DNA of 64,000 bases from the NCBI RefSeq assembly GCF_900168025.1, contig NZ_FUYN01000004.1, positions 176,206 to 240,205 of the forward strand, in the 5' to 3' direction. Numbering within the stretch: position 1 is the first letter of the stretch; the number at the start of each line of letters is the position of its first letter. Made by a program: the position numbers and the translations under genes. Shown here piece by piece: positions 26,412 to 36,628 of the stretch. The notes under the pieces are model-generated. The model made no database searches and was not told the origin of the DNA. It was given only the letters and a program-made list of their open reading frames with translations. The stretch is from Acetoanaerobium noterae (lineage in GTDB: Bacteria > Bacillota > Clostridia > Peptostreptococcales > Filifactoraceae).

Positions 26412-27642
26412 GATCAAAAAGCTCCTCAATTACTTTCATATATTCTGACTGCTTTTTATCTTCATCTATTTGTTTTAATGCTATTATCGGCTCTCTAATT
26501 AGTCGTTTAAGTGCAGAGTCCAGCATTTTTTCTACTATTCTCTTCTCCCTGCAAGGCAAATCCATTTTTCTATAAATGTAAGAAATTGTATCTCTGTGTA
26601 TTTCTTCGCATCTCTCATTTAGAGATTTAATAGTATTGTCTACCTTTATTGTCTTTTTCCATTTGTGAAACTCTGTTATGCTTTCACTTATTAAGCCTTG
26701 AGCTTTTTCAGAAAGTTCGTTTCTTAGCTTTTCATTTTCTTCTGAGGTCTTTTTTAAGCTGTCAATATCAAATAACACTATATTTGAATCTAGTGCGATA
26801 TCTGGGTCTATATCTCTAGGAAGTGCCAAATCAAGAGCATAGAGTTTTTTGGTTATAGGCGGAAGATCTAGTTTTTTTACTACTGTATGAGTAGATGCTG
26901 TAGCACTTACTAGAATATCCATTTGAGGAATATAGTCATATCTATTTTCGTACTCAACTTGAATTATAGATGGATATACCTCTTTCAGCTCTTTGATTTT
27001 CTGAGGATTTCTATTACAGCAGTAAATCTTTGTAACTCCTTCATCAAGCAAATGATTAAGAGCAAGTTTTCCCATTTTACCTACTCCGATTATAAAAGCT
27101 TTTTTATCAGATAAATCTCCTATTTTTTCTTTTAGAAATTTTACACCTATATAGCTAATAGAAAGTGGATTTTCCGAAATTTTATATGTGGATTTTATAT
27201 TTTTAGCCGTAGTTATCGCTTCTCTAAAAAGCTTGTTCATGAACTTCTTACTCGCATCTAATTCCATCGCTGTCATAAGTGCATCTTTAACCTGACCTAA
27301 AATTTGGTCTTCTCCAATAACTATAGAATCTAGCCCACTGCAAACCCTGTACAAATAATTGATTGCTTCATCTTTTTTCTTAATAAAAATATAATCTGAT
27401 ATTTTATCGCTTTTAAAATACCTAGAATAAAAATCCTTAACAAGCTTTATATCTTCATCTAAAGTACTAGAAGCTATATAAATCTCACTTCTATTACATG
27501 TTGACAAAATGATAACTTCTTCTATCCCAAGGTCAAGAAGCATCGATGTAGCTTCAATTTTTTTTGCTTCTGAAAAGGAAGCCATTTCTCTTATTTCTAT
27601 TGGTGCCTCTTGGTGAGACAAACCTATAACAGCAACATTCAC
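26404..27642 (-). CDS. hemA: Glutamyl-tRNA reductase
   Basis: HemA reduces glutamyl-tRNA to glutamate-1-semialdehyde with NADPH, the first committed step of tetrapyrrole synthesis. The 412-residue sequence has VIGLSHQEAPIEIRE at the start, the catalytic cysteine near residue 49 in LSTCNRSEIY, GEDQILGQVKDA, and the Rossmann region AFIIGVGKMGKLALNHL. A GTG at 27642 is chosen because AGAGG lies eight bases upstream; the longer frame begins nine bases earlier inside that site. The operon places ALA synthesis behind the corrin genes, under the same cobalamin riboswitch. Confidence 0.96.
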   Translation of the reverse strand: MNVAVIGLSHQEAPIEIREMASFSEAKKIEATSMLLDLGIEEVIILSTCNRSEIYIASSTLDEDIKLVKDFYSRYFKSDKISDYIFIKKKDEAINYLYRVCSGLDSIVIGEDQILGQVKDALMTAMELDASKKFMNKLFREAITTAKNIKSTYKISENPLSISYIGVKFLKEKIGDLSDKKAFIIGVGKMGKLALNHLLDEGVTKIYCCNRNPQKIKELKEVYPSIIQVEYENRYDYIPQMDILVSATASTHTVVKKLDLPPITKKLYALDLALPRDIDPDIALDSNIVLFDIDSLKKTSEENEKLRNELSEKAQGLISESITEFHKWKKTIKVDNTIKSLNERCEEIHRDTISYIYRKMDLPCREKRIVEKMLDSALKRLIREPIIALKQIDEDKKQSEYMKVIEELFDLG

Positions 27643-27653
27643 TGATTTCACCT

Positions 27654-28406
27654 CTATTTTTCTCTAATAACCCTTTTTAACACTTCTATATCGTTAAACA
27701 TTAATGGATAATTTACAATTGGTCTTTGTACTACTATTAATTTTACATCTAGTTCAATACATGCTTCAAGCTTATCCATGAAGCCTCCAAGGTTTCCACT
27801 TTCCTTAGTGATGAGTACCCCTGCGTTTGTAGATGTAAGCATGGCTTTATTTAAAGCTTTAGAAAAAGGACCTTGCATAGCAATAATATTGCTATTTTTA
27901 AATCCTAAATCCTCACATTTTTTCACAAGATCACTTTTTGGTAGTATTCTTATAAATATATCTACGCTTTGATTATAAGGAGCATAAATATCTGCATTGT
28001 TGCTGCCCACAGTAAGAAATATTTTATCTGATAGAGTCATGGCTAGCTTTATCGCTTCCTCATGAGTTTCAACGTAATATATATTTTCATCAGAATATGC
28101 TGATGAGCTTTGTCTTTCATATCTTAAGTAACTTATTCCCATCTCACTTGCTGCCTCAATAGCATTTTGCGACACCATAAATGCATATGGATGAGTTATA
28201 TCTACTATTAAATCAACATTATTTTTTTCACAGAAATTAATTATACCATTTTTGTCCAGTTTGCCAACTATCATATATTTATCATAAGCTTTAAATATAT
28301 CAATGGCATAATCTGTAGCAACAGAAAGATAAAACTCAATTTTTTCAGCAATTAGGTAGTCACATAGTTCATGCGCTTCTTTAGTACCACCTAGCACCAA
28401 TATCAT
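27654..28406 (-). CDS. cbiJ: Precorrin-6A reductase (cobalt-precorrin-6A reductase)
   Basis: CbiJ reduces a double bond of cobalt-precorrin-6A with NADH in the anaerobic pathway. The 250-residue protein begins MILVLGGTKEAHELCDYL, the typical start of the CobK/CbiJ family. It also has DITHPYAFMVSQNA, YLRYERQSS and the late segment VLITKESGNLGGFMDKLEA. It overlaps cbiH by four bases (ATGA), and 11 bases separate its stop from the hemA start. Length and motifs are normal. Confidence 0.93.
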   Translation of the reverse strand: MILVLGGTKEAHELCDYLIAEKIEFYLSVATDYAIDIFKAYDKYMIVGKLDKNGIINFCEKNNVDLIVDITHPYAFMVSQNAIEAASEMGISYLRYERQSSSAYSDENIYYVETHEEAIKLAMTLSDKIFLTVGSNNADIYAPYNQSVDIFIRILPKSDLVKKCEDLGFKNSNIIAMQGPFSKALNKAMLTSTNAGVLITKESGNLGGFMDKLEACIELDVKLIVVQRPIVNYPLMFNDIEVLKRVIREK

Positions 28407-29128
28407 ATTTTGTAGCCCCTAGGTGTAATCATTAAATCATCAGCTTTATAGGTAGAATTATTTCCTACTATAACTATAGAGGTCATATCTACTAAGGTAT
28501 AATCTATCGCTTCTAAGGTAGTAATTATCTTTTCTTCATCTTCTCTAGCTGCATTTTTTACTATGCCAACTACAGTATCAGCAGATTTATATTTTTTTAT
28601 AAGTTCAAATGCTCTTTCTAAATGATGCTCTCTGCCTTTGCTTCTAGGATTATAAAAACAGATTACAAAATCGCCTTGGGATGCTAATTCAACTCTTTTT
28701 TCTATTAAGTCCATAGGAGTTAGCAAATCACTTAGACTGATATGGCAATAATCATGCATAAGAGGTGAGCCAAGAAGCGCCGCTGCTGCAGTGCTCGCAG
28801 TTACTCCTGGAATAATATTCACTTTTAAATCTAGCTTTTCAGCTTCTAATAGCTCTAATATAAGTCCTGCCATTCCATATACGCCTGCATCTCCACTGCT
28901 AATAACTGCAACTATCTTACCAGTTTTAGCAATTTCTATAGCTTCCTTGCAACGCTCTATTTCCTGCTTCATTCCATTTGAAACTATTTCTTTGTCCGAT
29001 AAAATAGGTTTTATAAGATTAATATAGGTTTTATATCCAACGATAACCTGAGAATTGTCGATTGCTTCCTTTGCTTGGAAGGTCATCATTTTTAAATCTC
29101 CAGGTCCTATGCCAACTACATTTATCAC
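28403..29128 (-). CDS. cbiH: Cobalt-precorrin-3 C17-methyltransferase
   Basis: CbiH methylates C17 and contracts the macrocycle of cobalt-factor III using S-adenosylmethionine. The 241-residue sequence is a typical tetrapyrrole methylase: VVGIGPGDLKMMTFQA at the N-terminus, SSGDAGVYGMAGLILEL, PGVTASTAAAALLGSPLMHDYCHISLSD and ICFYNPRSKGREHHL, which is characteristic of the CobJ/CbiH branch. It abuts cbiG and overlaps cbiJ. There is no CbiG or CbiJ fusion, unlike in some relatives. Confidence 0.94.
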   Translation of the reverse strand: MINVVGIGPGDLKMMTFQAKEAIDNSQVIVGYKTYINLIKPILSDKEIVSNGMKQEIERCKEAIEIAKTGKIVAVISSGDAGVYGMAGLILELLEAEKLDLKVNIIPGVTASTAAAALLGSPLMHDYCHISLSDLLTPMDLIEKRVELASQGDFVICFYNPRSKGREHHLERAFELIKKYKSADTVVGIVKNAAREDEEKIITTLEAIDYTLVDMTSIVIVGNNSTYKADDLMITPRGYKI

Positions 29129-30228
29129 TATGCTTCCTCTTTTCTATATTTTGTTATTATTCCCAGTGAAAAAGTAACTCCATTAATAATTTGTTTTGGA
29201 AGAATTATCTTTCCAATTGATAGCTTATAGGCACTTGCTTCGGCTACTGATGAAACTCCAGCTATGCTCTTTACAAAGTCAGATGCTTCAATAGTATCTG
29301 TACTACTTATAGCCTTATCAAGTGTTGCCGTATCATAGGTTATAAACGGAGCTGAGAGCTTACTAGCTAATTCAATTATCCCAGACTCATTTTTTTTAAG
29401 CTCTATACTTGCTATTGTTTTAATTTGGCTTTCTTCTAGTAAATATTTATCACAAAGAGCATTTAGTCCCTCTTGGATTTTTTCATAGCTTGTATTTCTT
29501 CTACAGCCAATTCCTAAAACAAGATTTTGAGGTTTTATCTCATAGTAGCTAGTGTTTTCTTTAACTATTTTTAGTATAGCTTTATCTCCATGAAAAGCCC
29601 CTCTAATATGAATTACATACTCGTCTTTGTCTAGGTCAAGTGCATCCTGAAGGGTTACAATTTCAAAGCCTCTAATATCTAAGTTTAAAAGATTTAAATC
29701 AATATCAGAAAGCAAGTAGACTTTCTTGCCAGTTGCTAGGTTGTAGTTTATAGCTTTATAGATATCTCTTTGAGAATTATCATAAGCTCCTAGCTCATGA
29801 GCTATGATATCTAAGGCGCCTTTATTATTTACATCAGTAGCAGTAGTAATTACAGGAATGCAGCCTATAAGGTCAGCTAGCTGATTTGCAAGCTGATTTG
29901 CACCTGCTATATGCCCCCCAAGTAAGCTGATACAAAACTTTACCTCCTCATCCATTACTACTATAGCCGGATCTAAAGTTTTGTCCTTAATCATATGAGC
30001 TACGCTTCTTACTACTATGCCTGTAGCCATTATAAAAATAAGCTTACTATGAAGTTTATAGGCTTTATCAACTATAGATGAAAATTTTTCATCATAAAAA
30101 TCCACTTTAAACTCACTATCAGCTTTTAGCTTTGATGGTGCGTATATTATAGCATCCTCAAGCAAACTCTCGATTTTAATAGCGTTTGCTAGAGCTTTAT
30201 TTGTCAGTACTAGAATCCCTGTACTCAT
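29128..30228 (-). CDS. cbiG: Cobalt-precorrin-5A hydrolase
   Basis: CbiG opens the delta-lactone of cobalt-precorrin-5A and releases acetaldehyde, a step unique to the anaerobic route. The 366-residue sequence has [47 protein letters not shown] and, in the C-terminal domain, [17 protein letters not shown], the three regions that define the family. The ATG at 30228 has AAGGAG seven bases upstream and is favoured over the longer start at 30246. The frame overlaps the cbiF end by 32 bases. Confidence 0.94.
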   Translation of the reverse strand: MSTGILVLTNKALANAIKIESLLEDAIIYAPSKLKADSEFKVDFYDEKFSSIVDKAYKLHSKLIFIMATGIVVRSVAHMIKDKTLDPAIVVMDEEVKFCISLLGGHIAGANQLANQLADLIGCIPVITTATDVNNKGALDIIAHELGAYDNSQRDIYKAINYNLATGKKVYLLSDIDLNLLNLDIRGFEIVTLQDALDLDKDEYVIHIRGAFHGDKAILKIVKENTSYYEIKPQNLVLGIGCRRNTSYEKIQEGLNALCDKYLLEESQIKTIASIELKKNESGIIELASKLSAPFITYDTATLDKAISSTDTIEASDFVKSIAGVSSVAEASAYKLSIGKIILPKQIINGVTFSLGIITKYRKEEA

Positions 30229-30961
30229 GAGCAAACTCCTTGTCATACAGCTTAGAATTGTAATAGGTATCTCCTAAGAATTTTCCAACCAGTATCAATG
30301 CTGTTTTCTTTATTCCAGCTTCTTCTACCTTTTGAGCTATATCACTTAACATTCCTCTTACTACTTGCTGGTCTGGCCATGTAGCTTTGTATATCACACA
30401 GCAAGGTGTATCAAGAGGATAGCCACCTTCTGTTAGCTCTGATACTACATCTGATATAGCCTGAACTGACAGAAATATTGCCATCGATGTGTTGTGAGAA
30501 GCAAAAGATCTAATGCTTTCTTTTGCTGGCACTGGAGTTCTTCCTTCCATCCTTGTTATAATAACACTTTGAGATATTTCAGGAACTGTGTATTCTACTT
30601 CTAAAGCTGAGGCTGCTCCTAAAAATGAGCTTACTCCAGGAACTAGCTCGTACTCAAGATTTAGTTTATGTAGCTCTTCAATTTGCTCTCTAACCGAACC
30701 GTATATAGAGAAATCACCAGTTTGAAGTCTTACTACGTTTTTTTGTTCTTTAACTCCTCTGTGCATTACTGCTATAATCTCATCTAAATCCATATATGCA
30801 CTGTTGTGAATCTCACAACTTGGCTTGCAATAATCTAGTAGCTTTGGATTTACCAGCGAGCCAGCATATATTACTATATCTGCATTTGATAAACGATTGT
30901 ATCCTTTTAAGGTTATAAGTTCTGGATCCCCAGGCCCTGCTCCTACAAAACAAATTTTCAT
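30197..30961 (-). CDS. cbiF: Cobalt-precorrin-4 C11-methyltransferase
   Basis: CbiF methylates C11 of cobalt-precorrin-4 using S-adenosylmethionine. The 254-residue sequence has [39 protein letters not shown] and [21 protein letters not shown], characteristic of the CobM/CbiF branch. The ATG at 30961 shares a base with the TAA stop of cbiL (TAATG), a coupling junction. A longer frame from 30973 lacks a spaced ribosome site. The cbiG start lies within its 3' end. Confidence 0.95.
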   Translation of the reverse strand: MKICFVGAGPGDPELITLKGYNRLSNADIVIYAGSLVNPKLLDYCKPSCEIHNSAYMDLDEIIAVMHRGVKEQKNVVRLQTGDFSIYGSVREQIEELHKLNLEYELVPGVSSFLGAASALEVEYTVPEISQSVIITRMEGRTPVPAKESIRSFASHNTSMAIFLSVQAISDVVSELTEGGYPLDTPCCVIYKATWPDQQVVRGMLSDIAQKVEEAGIKKTALILVGKFLGDTYYNSKLYDKEFAHEYRDSSTDK

Positions 30962-31662
30962 TAGTTTTCCCATCCTTTGTTTATAAGTATAGTTGTAAAA
31001 TATGATATGTCTTCAGGATTAATATTTTCAAAGCTTCTATATACTGTTTTGTTATCTTTCGATGAATTACTAACTACTATAGAGCATTTTTCTAAATTGT
31101 ATTTCTTTATAAGCTCAACAACCTCAATAAAATTCTTGTAGACTTTCATTATCACTAGAGAGGTCTCATTTTTTATATAGGTTTCTAATTTCTCTATTCC
31201 TATTGTAGCAGGTATGATTACTAGAGGATTTTCTCCTTCTACAAGTGGGAAATTTTCACTTGAAGCTATATCTAAAAACGATGTGATTCCAGGTAAAGTC
31301 ACTATATCTATTTTTGATTTTAGAATTTTAAGCAGATATATGTAGGTGCTGTATACCATAGGGTCTCCTATAGTTACGAAGCCTACATTCTTCCCTTTTT
31401 TTACTTCCTCTTCTATCTCGCTTGCTATAGAGTTCCAAGCACTATTTAAATCATCTTGATTGTAATTCATAGGAAAATGTCTTTCTCTTATTTCCAGATA
31501 CTGAGAAATATATGGCTTTACAATATTATGTGCCACGCTTGCTGATTCTTTTTTTGCTGTAGGAACATAAAGTATATCTAACATTCCAAGTGTTTCTTTT
31601 GCTTTTACTGTAACTGCCTTTGAGTCGCCTACGCCTACTCCGATTCCATAAAATACTGCCAT
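30961..31662 (-). CDS. cbiL: Cobalt-precorrin-2 C20-methyltransferase
   Basis: CbiL adds the C20 methyl group to cobalt-sirohydrochlorin (cobalt-factor II). The 233-residue sequence starts [20 protein letters not shown] and has the branch-specific [19 protein letters not shown] and [22 protein letters not shown]. The length agrees with the CobI/CbiL family. It ends in a TAATG junction with cbiF and follows cbiT by ten bases. Confidence 0.94.
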   Translation of the reverse strand: MAVFYGIGVGVGDSKAVTVKAKETLGMLDILYVPTAKKESASVAHNIVKPYISQYLEIRERHFPMNYNQDDLNSAWNSIASEIEEEVKKGKNVGFVTIGDPMVYSTYIYLLKILKSKIDIVTLPGITSFLDIASSENFPLVEGENPLVIIPATIGIEKLETYIKNETSLVIMKVYKNFIEVVELIKKYNLEKCSIVVSNSSKDNKTVYRSFENINPEDISYFTTILINKGWEN

Positions 31663-31672
31663 TTTACACCTC

Positions 31673-32254
31673 TTATAATTTTATTGTTTTTAAAATAAAT
31701 GTTGGATTATTTGGTTTCATATATTGATAAGGTCCTATATCAGCAAATTTATTGATGCTGACTAGCCCTCCTTCTGCTTTTGCAAATCCTCTATGCTCAT
31801 TTATATATGATAGTGATTCATAAAAATTTTCAATCGTTATGAAGTTCATCACTAGGATTCCATTTTCTTCTAGTAAATCGTAAGACCAGTTGATTATTTC
31901 TTTTACATTGCTTCCAGTTCCTCCAATAAAAATCCTATCAAACTTTCCTTCAATCTCAGCTGTAGGAGCTTTATCGTTTATGAGTCTTATTCTATTTGAA
32001 ATATTTTTTTCTTGCTGATTAAATAAGTCCATATTGGCTAAAAACAAATCATAAGCCGCTTTATTTTGCTCTATAGCGGTAAGTAGAAGATGTTTATTTG
32101 AAAACAAAGCTTCAAAACTCACACTTCCAGTTCCAGCTCCTATATCTAGCATTTTTTTTGCATTATTTATTTCTAAATATCCAAGCGATATATATCTTAT
32201 TTCTTCTTTTGTCATAGGAATCTTATCTTCTCTTTTGAATGCACTATCTCTCAT
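31673..32254 (-). CDS. cbiT: Cobalt-precorrin-6B C15-methyltransferase (decarboxylating)
   Basis: CbiT methylates C15 and removes the C12 acetate carboxyl of the corrin precursor. The 193-residue protein has a Rossmann-type methyltransferase fold with the S-adenosylmethionine loop MLDIGAGTGSVSFEAL and RIFIGGTGSNVKEIINW, the family hallmark. The N-terminal RDSAFKREDKIPMTKEEIR is also typical. The ATG at 32254 with AAGGAGG six bases before it is preferred to that at 32260. It is separate from CbiE, whereas aerobic CobL fuses both. Confidence 0.94.
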   Translation of the reverse strand: MRDSAFKREDKIPMTKEEIRYISLGYLEINNAKKMLDIGAGTGSVSFEALFSNKHLLLTAIEQNKAAYDLFLANMDLFNQQEKNISNRIRLINDKAPTAEIEGKFDRIFIGGTGSNVKEIINWSYDLLEENGILVMNFITIENFYESLSYINEHRGFAKAEGGLVSINKFADIGPYQYMKPNNPTFILKTIKL

Positions 32255-32885
32255 AAGCATCCTCCTTGATAACTATTACGACATTCATATCATAATATTT
32301 CTCTTTATCTAGCTTTGACGCCTTTGAAAGAGTAATGCGTTCATTCTCATAAGCCAAATTTTCTCCTACTATAATATAGGGATCTAACCCAGCATCAAGG
32401 TACCTATTTGCAATATACACTGGACCTCTATTACTGTCTGTAACATATGCTACCTTATCCATATTTATAACTGTATCAAAGCTTAAGTCTTTGCCATGAG
32501 TTGATGTTATGTAAATATCATTCATGGATTGCTTTATTTTTGAGAATAGATAAGCCACTGAGCTTATTCCTGGTATTATTTCAACCTCCTTCTTATCTTC
32601 ACCTGCAAATTTATCCATAAGATACTTTGCAATTCCATAAAGTGATGGGTCTCCCGATGCCAGAACAGCAATATTTTCATATCCTTTGGTGATACTTTCG
32701 CTAATCATAGCTGATAGTTCTCCAAGCTTCACATAGCTGGATTTTGATGCCTTGGTTTTTATATCACTAATTATATCTATATGTCTTTTAGCTCCGTAAA
32801 TTACAGAAGCTGACTCAATTATAGCTATTGCTTCATTTGTTAAATATTTTGACTGCCCAGGACCTAGTCCAACGATTGTTATCAT
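32244..32885 (-). CDS. cbiE: Cobalt-precorrin-7 C5-methyltransferase
   Basis: CbiE methylates C5 of cobalt-precorrin-7 using S-adenosylmethionine. The 213-residue sequence is a tetrapyrrole methylase with IVGLGPGQSKYLTNEAIAII, VLASGDPSLYGIAKYL and IPGISSVAYLFSKIKQSMND. ISTHGKDL-like ITSTHGKDLSF is typical of the CbiE branch. It overlaps cbiD by four bases (ATGA) and cbiT by 11. Confidence 0.94.
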   Translation of the reverse strand: MITIVGLGPGQSKYLTNEAIAIIESASVIYGAKRHIDIISDIKTKASKSSYVKLGELSAMISESITKGYENIAVLASGDPSLYGIAKYLMDKFAGEDKKEVEIIPGISSVAYLFSKIKQSMNDIYITSTHGKDLSFDTVINMDKVAYVTDSNRGPVYIANRYLDAGLDPYIIVGENLAYENERITLSKASKLDKEKYYDMNVVIVIKEDAYER

Positions 32886-34006
32886 CTTATCAGCTCCTCA
32901 AGTAAAGTATTTGCCCCATTGCTTTCGCATATGAGATTTCCTTTTAAGTCAAACATCATTGTCTCAACCAAAATTTCGTTATAGGTGTGAACATGAGATT
33001 TTTGTGCAGCTTTTTGAGCCAATATATCAAAGACTTCATTATATCCATACTCTCTAATTGATGATATACTCTCTTCTGCAGTTAGACACTGCATAACTTT
33101 TTCAATAAGCGCTTTAGGTGCACCTAGTAAAGCTAAATTGGCTGAAATAATTTCGTTTTTTGCATCAGCAATGTGGCTATGGGTATTGAATATACCTCCA
33201 GAAAGCTTCACCATCTTACCTAGATGCCCAGATAAAAGTACTTTTTTTACTCCAAGCGAACTCGCTTCTCTTAGCATATAGCCTATAAAGTTACTGCAGA
33301 TGCAAATTTTATCCTCAGCTACCCCTCTTGCTATGAGATTTTTTTCTCCCATATTTCCAAAGGTAAAGCACAAAGCCTCTGATTTTTTTTGCTTTAACTC
33401 TTCTAGTAAAGACCTTTTGAAAGCATCCTCACTCATAGGCTCTACTATACCAGTAGTTCCTAGTATAGATATTCCTCCTACGATTCCAAGCCTTGGATTA
33501 AAGGTTTTTTTGGCGACTTCCTTTCCATTTGGCACGCTAATTTCAATATTAAGACCTAAATTTTCGCTCTCATTTTCAAATTGACTGAAGATGAGCTCTC
33601 TTGGTTTAGGATTTATTGCTGGCTCGTTTATATCTAGCTGCAATCCATTTCTAGTTATTATTCCTATGCCCTCGCCAGCAGTCAGCTTTATTTTCGCTTC
33701 ATTCGAATAGCTCACCTTGGCTACTATTTCAAGCTGGTTAGTTACATCTATATCGTCTCCAGCATATTTTTTTACTGAGCAAAATGCTGTATTAGTATTA
33801 GAATCATAACTACAGAAATCTGTAATTATTTTAAGTATAAGACCTGATGGTAGCTTTACATCTACAATATCTGGGACTTCTCCAGTAGAAAGTAGTAAAT
33901 AAGCTCCCTTTGCAGCAGCAGCTGCTGCTGTTCCAGTAGTAAACCCTCTTCTTAATAGCTTGCCATCAACACTTACGCTACCGAGCTGTTTTTCATAAAA
34001 CTCCAT
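32882..34006 (-). CDS. cbiD: Cobalt-precorrin-5B C1-methyltransferase
   Basis: CbiD methylates C1 of cobalt-precorrin-5B and is specific to the anaerobic pathway; its fold differs from the other corrin methylases. The 374-residue sequence begins with the hallmark LLRRGFTTGTAAAAAAKGAYL, then has TAGEGIGIITRNGLQL, INPKPRELI, SILGTTGIVEPMSEDAF and LLSGHLGKMVKLSGGIFNTHS. The ATG at 34006 with AAAGGG upstream is preferred to the longer start at 34042, which lies inside cbiC. One base separates it from cbiC. Confidence 0.96.
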   Translation of the reverse strand: MEFYEKQLGSVSVDGKLLRRGFTTGTAAAAAAKGAYLLLSTGEVPDIVDVKLPSGLILKIITDFCSYDSNTNTAFCSVKKYAGDDIDVTNQLEIVAKVSYSNEAKIKLTAGEGIGIITRNGLQLDINEPAINPKPRELIFSQFENESENLGLNIEISVPNGKEVAKKTFNPRLGIVGGISILGTTGIVEPMSEDAFKRSLLEELKQKKSEALCFTFGNMGEKNLIARGVAEDKICICSNFIGYMLREASSLGVKKVLLSGHLGKMVKLSGGIFNTHSHIADAKNEIISANLALLGAPKALIEKVMQCLTAEESISSIREYGYNEVFDILAQKAAQKSHVHTYNEILVETMMFDLKGNLICESNGANTLLEELIR

Positions 34007-34007
34007 T

Positions 34008-34652
34008 TTAATCCCTTTCAACCATCTGATATAAAACAGCATTTACTATAGCTGCTGCTATATTACTTCCACCTTTTCTTCCTAGTGCTGCTATATGTGG
34101 AATATCAAATTTAGCTAGATAGTCCTTGGACTCAGCTGCACCAACAAAACCAACGGGAACACCAATTATTGCTTTAATAGAGGTATCTCCCTTTTGGATT
34201 TCCTCAATAGCTTGAAACAAATAAGTAGGAGCATTTCCAACAACTAAAATCTTATCTTTTTTTTCTTCTATCATTCTAAGAACTGAAGCCATTGATCTTG
34301 TTATACCTTTTTCTTTAGCTATTTCAGCTGTTTTTGGCTCAGCTACATAGCATTTAACTGAAATCCCTAGCTTAGAAAGAGCTGATTTGTTAATTCCAGA
34401 TAATGCCATGTTAGTATCAGTGTAAATATCAGCTTTATTTTTAAGTGCTTTTGTTATTGTAGCTTGAAAATCTTCACTTATCTTAAGATTGTCTAAATAA
34501 TCAAAATCTGCTGATGTATGAATGCATCTTTTAATTATTGCTTCTTCAAATTCATTTTTAAATTGATAGTTTTCTCTTTGTTCATCAATAATGCTTTGAA
34601 TTATTTTAAAGCTCTCATCTTCAATTTTCATTGGATTCTTTATATATTCCAT
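34008..34652 (-). CDS. cbiC: Cobalt-precorrin-8 methylmutase
   Basis: CbiC moves the C11 methyl group to C12, giving cobyrinic acid. The 214-residue sequence has KRCIHTSADFDY with the catalytic histidine, IYTDTNMALSGINK, NAPTYLFQAIEEI and GVPVGFVGAAESKDYL, all family hallmarks. It starts directly after the pduX stop codon and is followed by cbiD. The length is normal. Confidence 0.96.
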   Translation of the reverse strand: MEYIKNPMKIEDESFKIIQSIIDEQRENYQFKNEFEEAIIKRCIHTSADFDYLDNLKISEDFQATITKALKNKADIYTDTNMALSGINKSALSKLGISVKCYVAEPKTAEIAKEKGITRSMASVLRMIEEKKDKILVVGNAPTYLFQAIEEIQKGDTSIKAIIGVPVGFVGAAESKDYLAKFDIPHIAALGRKGGSNIAAAIVNAVLYQMVERD

Positions 34653-35537
34653 TTAGCTCATCCTCCCATAATTTATACCGCCATCTATTACTGGAAGGCA
34701 GTACATACGTCCAAAATATTTTGCCAAGTTGTTGTTAATAAGCTCACTTTTGTAATTTGCAGAGCTATCATTTATATCGAGTAATATTCCCACAACGCTT
34801 CCACTATGAGCTATATTAACACCATAAGCCCCTAGACTCATTGCTATATCCATCACTTCCTTAAGATATGGCTTAGGAAGAAGGTGTTCATTTAATAACG
34901 AGCTTTTATTTACAGCTTTTCCAAGCTCCTTTAGATTATTTGATTTTATTGCTGATTCAAAATCTCCTAAGATTTCGTTATATTTTAAAATATTTGACTT
35001 TTTAAACTCTGAATAACCTAATTTATTTCTTACATCTTTAGTTTTTATCTTAGCTCTAGGCTCTAATATAAGAGTTTTTAGGCCTCTAATATTACCTATA
35101 TTTTTTATTAGATTCCCATTTAGGGGATTCATGGCAACCAAGCTTTTGTAGTAAATTGAATCTGTCGGTTCTATTTTTGCTGCTATCTTAGAAGCATCAT
35201 CTGGCGAAATATCTATTCCAAGATAAGCGCACGAAGCTCCAATAACCGCTCCTATATCAGCAGTAGAACTAGCCATTCCTTTACTTCTAGGTATATTGCT
35301 AACCATCTCTAGGCTAAGATTTTTTAAAGCTTTTTCCTCATTAAAAAACTCAAAGGTTTTTTTCATAGCCATAATCGACTTTGGATATGTAGTTAATTTA
35401 GTATTTGAAGAGGTTTGCTCTGTTATTATAGCTTTTGAATATAATGAAACACAGTAAGAAGATAAATATTCTCCTGACTCTATTTGCCCTTGAATCAGCT
35501 CTCCACAGGAGGCTGGACAAATTCCATAATATTGCAT
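34653..35537 (-). CDS. pduX: L-threonine kinase (PduX-like GHMP kinase)
   Basis: PduX phosphorylates L-threonine to O-phosphothreonine, the precursor of the aminopropanol arm of cobalamin. The 294-residue GHMP kinase starts YYGICPASCGELIQGQI, typical of PduX, and has the ATP motif PRSKGMASSTADIGA near 100. GINAHSG-like GVNIAHSGSVVGILLD is the third GHMP motif. The ATG at 35537 is preceded by AGGAGGTGA-like sequence and shares a base with the cobD stop (TGATG). The position next to cobD, which uses the product, supports the assignment. Confidence 0.93.
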   Translation of the reverse strand: MQYYGICPASCGELIQGQIESGEYLSSYCVSLYSKAIITEQTSSNTKLTTYPKSIMAMKKTFEFFNEEKALKNLSLEMVSNIPRSKGMASSTADIGAVIGASCAYLGIDISPDDASKIAAKIEPTDSIYYKSLVAMNPLNGNLIKNIGNIRGLKTLILEPRAKIKTKDVRNKLGYSEFKKSNILKYNEILGDFESAIKSNNLKELGKAVNKSSLLNEHLLPKPYLKEVMDIAMSLGAYGVNIAHSGSVVGILLDINDSSANYKSELINNNLAKYFGRMYCLPVIDGGINYGRMS

Positions 35538-36628
35538 CAAATCACCTCCATGCAAAGTATTTGTCTTATAGCATTAGCAAGAAGTGTATTGGACTTTGAA
35601 TCCTTAATTGCGATTCTTATATAGGTATCGTCTAAGCCTCTAAAGTCCGTACATGTTCTTATTAACAATTTGTAATTTTTGAGAAGTACTGCTTTTATAG
35701 CAGTCCCACTAAAGCCTGTCGGTAGTCTTAAAAGCAAATAATTTGTTACTGATTGCTTTGTCTTTACATTCATATCTTCGTAAATTGAAATCAAGCGTTT
35801 AATTTCGTCTTTATAATAATAATGTGTTTTACTTGTTATAATCTCTGTTTGTAAATGCTTTACTAACTGCTCTGCAAACACATTTATTGTCCAAGGCTCT
35901 TTATACTGCCAAAGCATATCAATAAGCTTTTCATTTGATGTGAATATGTAGCCTAATCTTGCTCCTGGCATAGCATAAAACTTTGTTATTGCTTTTAAGA
36001 TAATTACATTATTATAATTATTTATTTGACCTAGCATCGAATACTCTTTGTTGTCAGTAAAATCGATAAAGGTTTCATCTACAAATACGAGTGTACTATT
36101 CTTATTTGCAATATCTATAAGCTTTGAAAGATTTTTTATCTCACCAGTTGGGTTGTTAGGATTGCATATTACTACCATATCCAAATCCTCAATAGCATTT
36201 TGAAGTAAAGCTTCATTTTCTTGCTTTAACAAGTCAAAACTTAAATCCACTGGATTCTTGCCTGATATTTTTGCCGCTCTTTCATATTCACAAAAGGTTG
36301 GATGAAATATTCCTATTTTTTCAATTTGAGGTAGCTTCATTATCAAATAAATTAATTCTGTTGCTCCATTTCCAGGTATTATATTAGATGATTTCACATT
36401 GTAAATATTTGATAAAGTGTTTCTAAGCTCTTCATAATTAATATCAGGATATTTATTTAGGGTGGTTGTAATATTTGAAAAAATAGCCTGAAAATCTATT
36501 TGTGAGGTAAAAATATTAACATTTGAACTAAAATCTATTATTTCAGATTCATCTATATTGAGCATCTTTGAAGAAGCCTTTGTATCAGCTCCATGTACTC
36601 TATCTGATAGCTTTACCTCTTTAGCCAT
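35537..36628 (-). CDS. cobD: L-threonine-O-3-phosphate decarboxylase
   Basis: CobD decarboxylates threonine phosphate to (R)-1-amino-2-propanol phosphate using pyridoxal phosphate. The 363-residue protein is a class I/II aminotransferase fold: DRVHGADTKAS and IIDFSSNVN at the N-terminus, PGNGATELIYLI for cofactor phosphate, VVICNPNNPTG, FVDETFIDF, and the Schiff-base lysine in LKAITKFYAMPGARLGY. It resembles histidinol-phosphate aminotransferase, but the operon, with pduX after and cbiB two genes before, makes CobD the clear choice. It overlaps the preceding membrane-protein gene by 16 bases. Confidence 0.93.
   Translation of the reverse strand: MAKEVKLSDRVHGADTKASSKMLNIDESEIIDFSSNVNIFTSQIDFQAIFSNITTTLNKYPDINYEELRNTLSNIYNVKSSNIIPGNGATELIYLIMKLPQIEKIGIFHPTFCEYERAAKISGKNPVDLSFDLLKQENEALLQNAIEDLDMVVICNPNNPTGEIKNLSKLIDIANKNSTLVFVDETFIDFTDNKEYSMLGQINNYNNVIILKAITKFYAMPGARLGYIFTSNEKLIDMLWQYKEPWTINVFAEQLVKHLQTEIITSKTHYYYKDEIKRLISIYEDMNVKTKQSVTNYLLLRLPTGFSGTAIKAVLLKNYKLLIRTCTDFRGLDDTYIRIAIKDSKSNTLLANAIRQILCMEVI

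Noticed and set aside
35537..36628. Histidinol-phosphate aminotransferase (hisC)
   Set aside because: The fold is shared, but the overlap with corrinoid genes and the adjacent threonine kinase make threonine-phosphate decarboxylase the better call.
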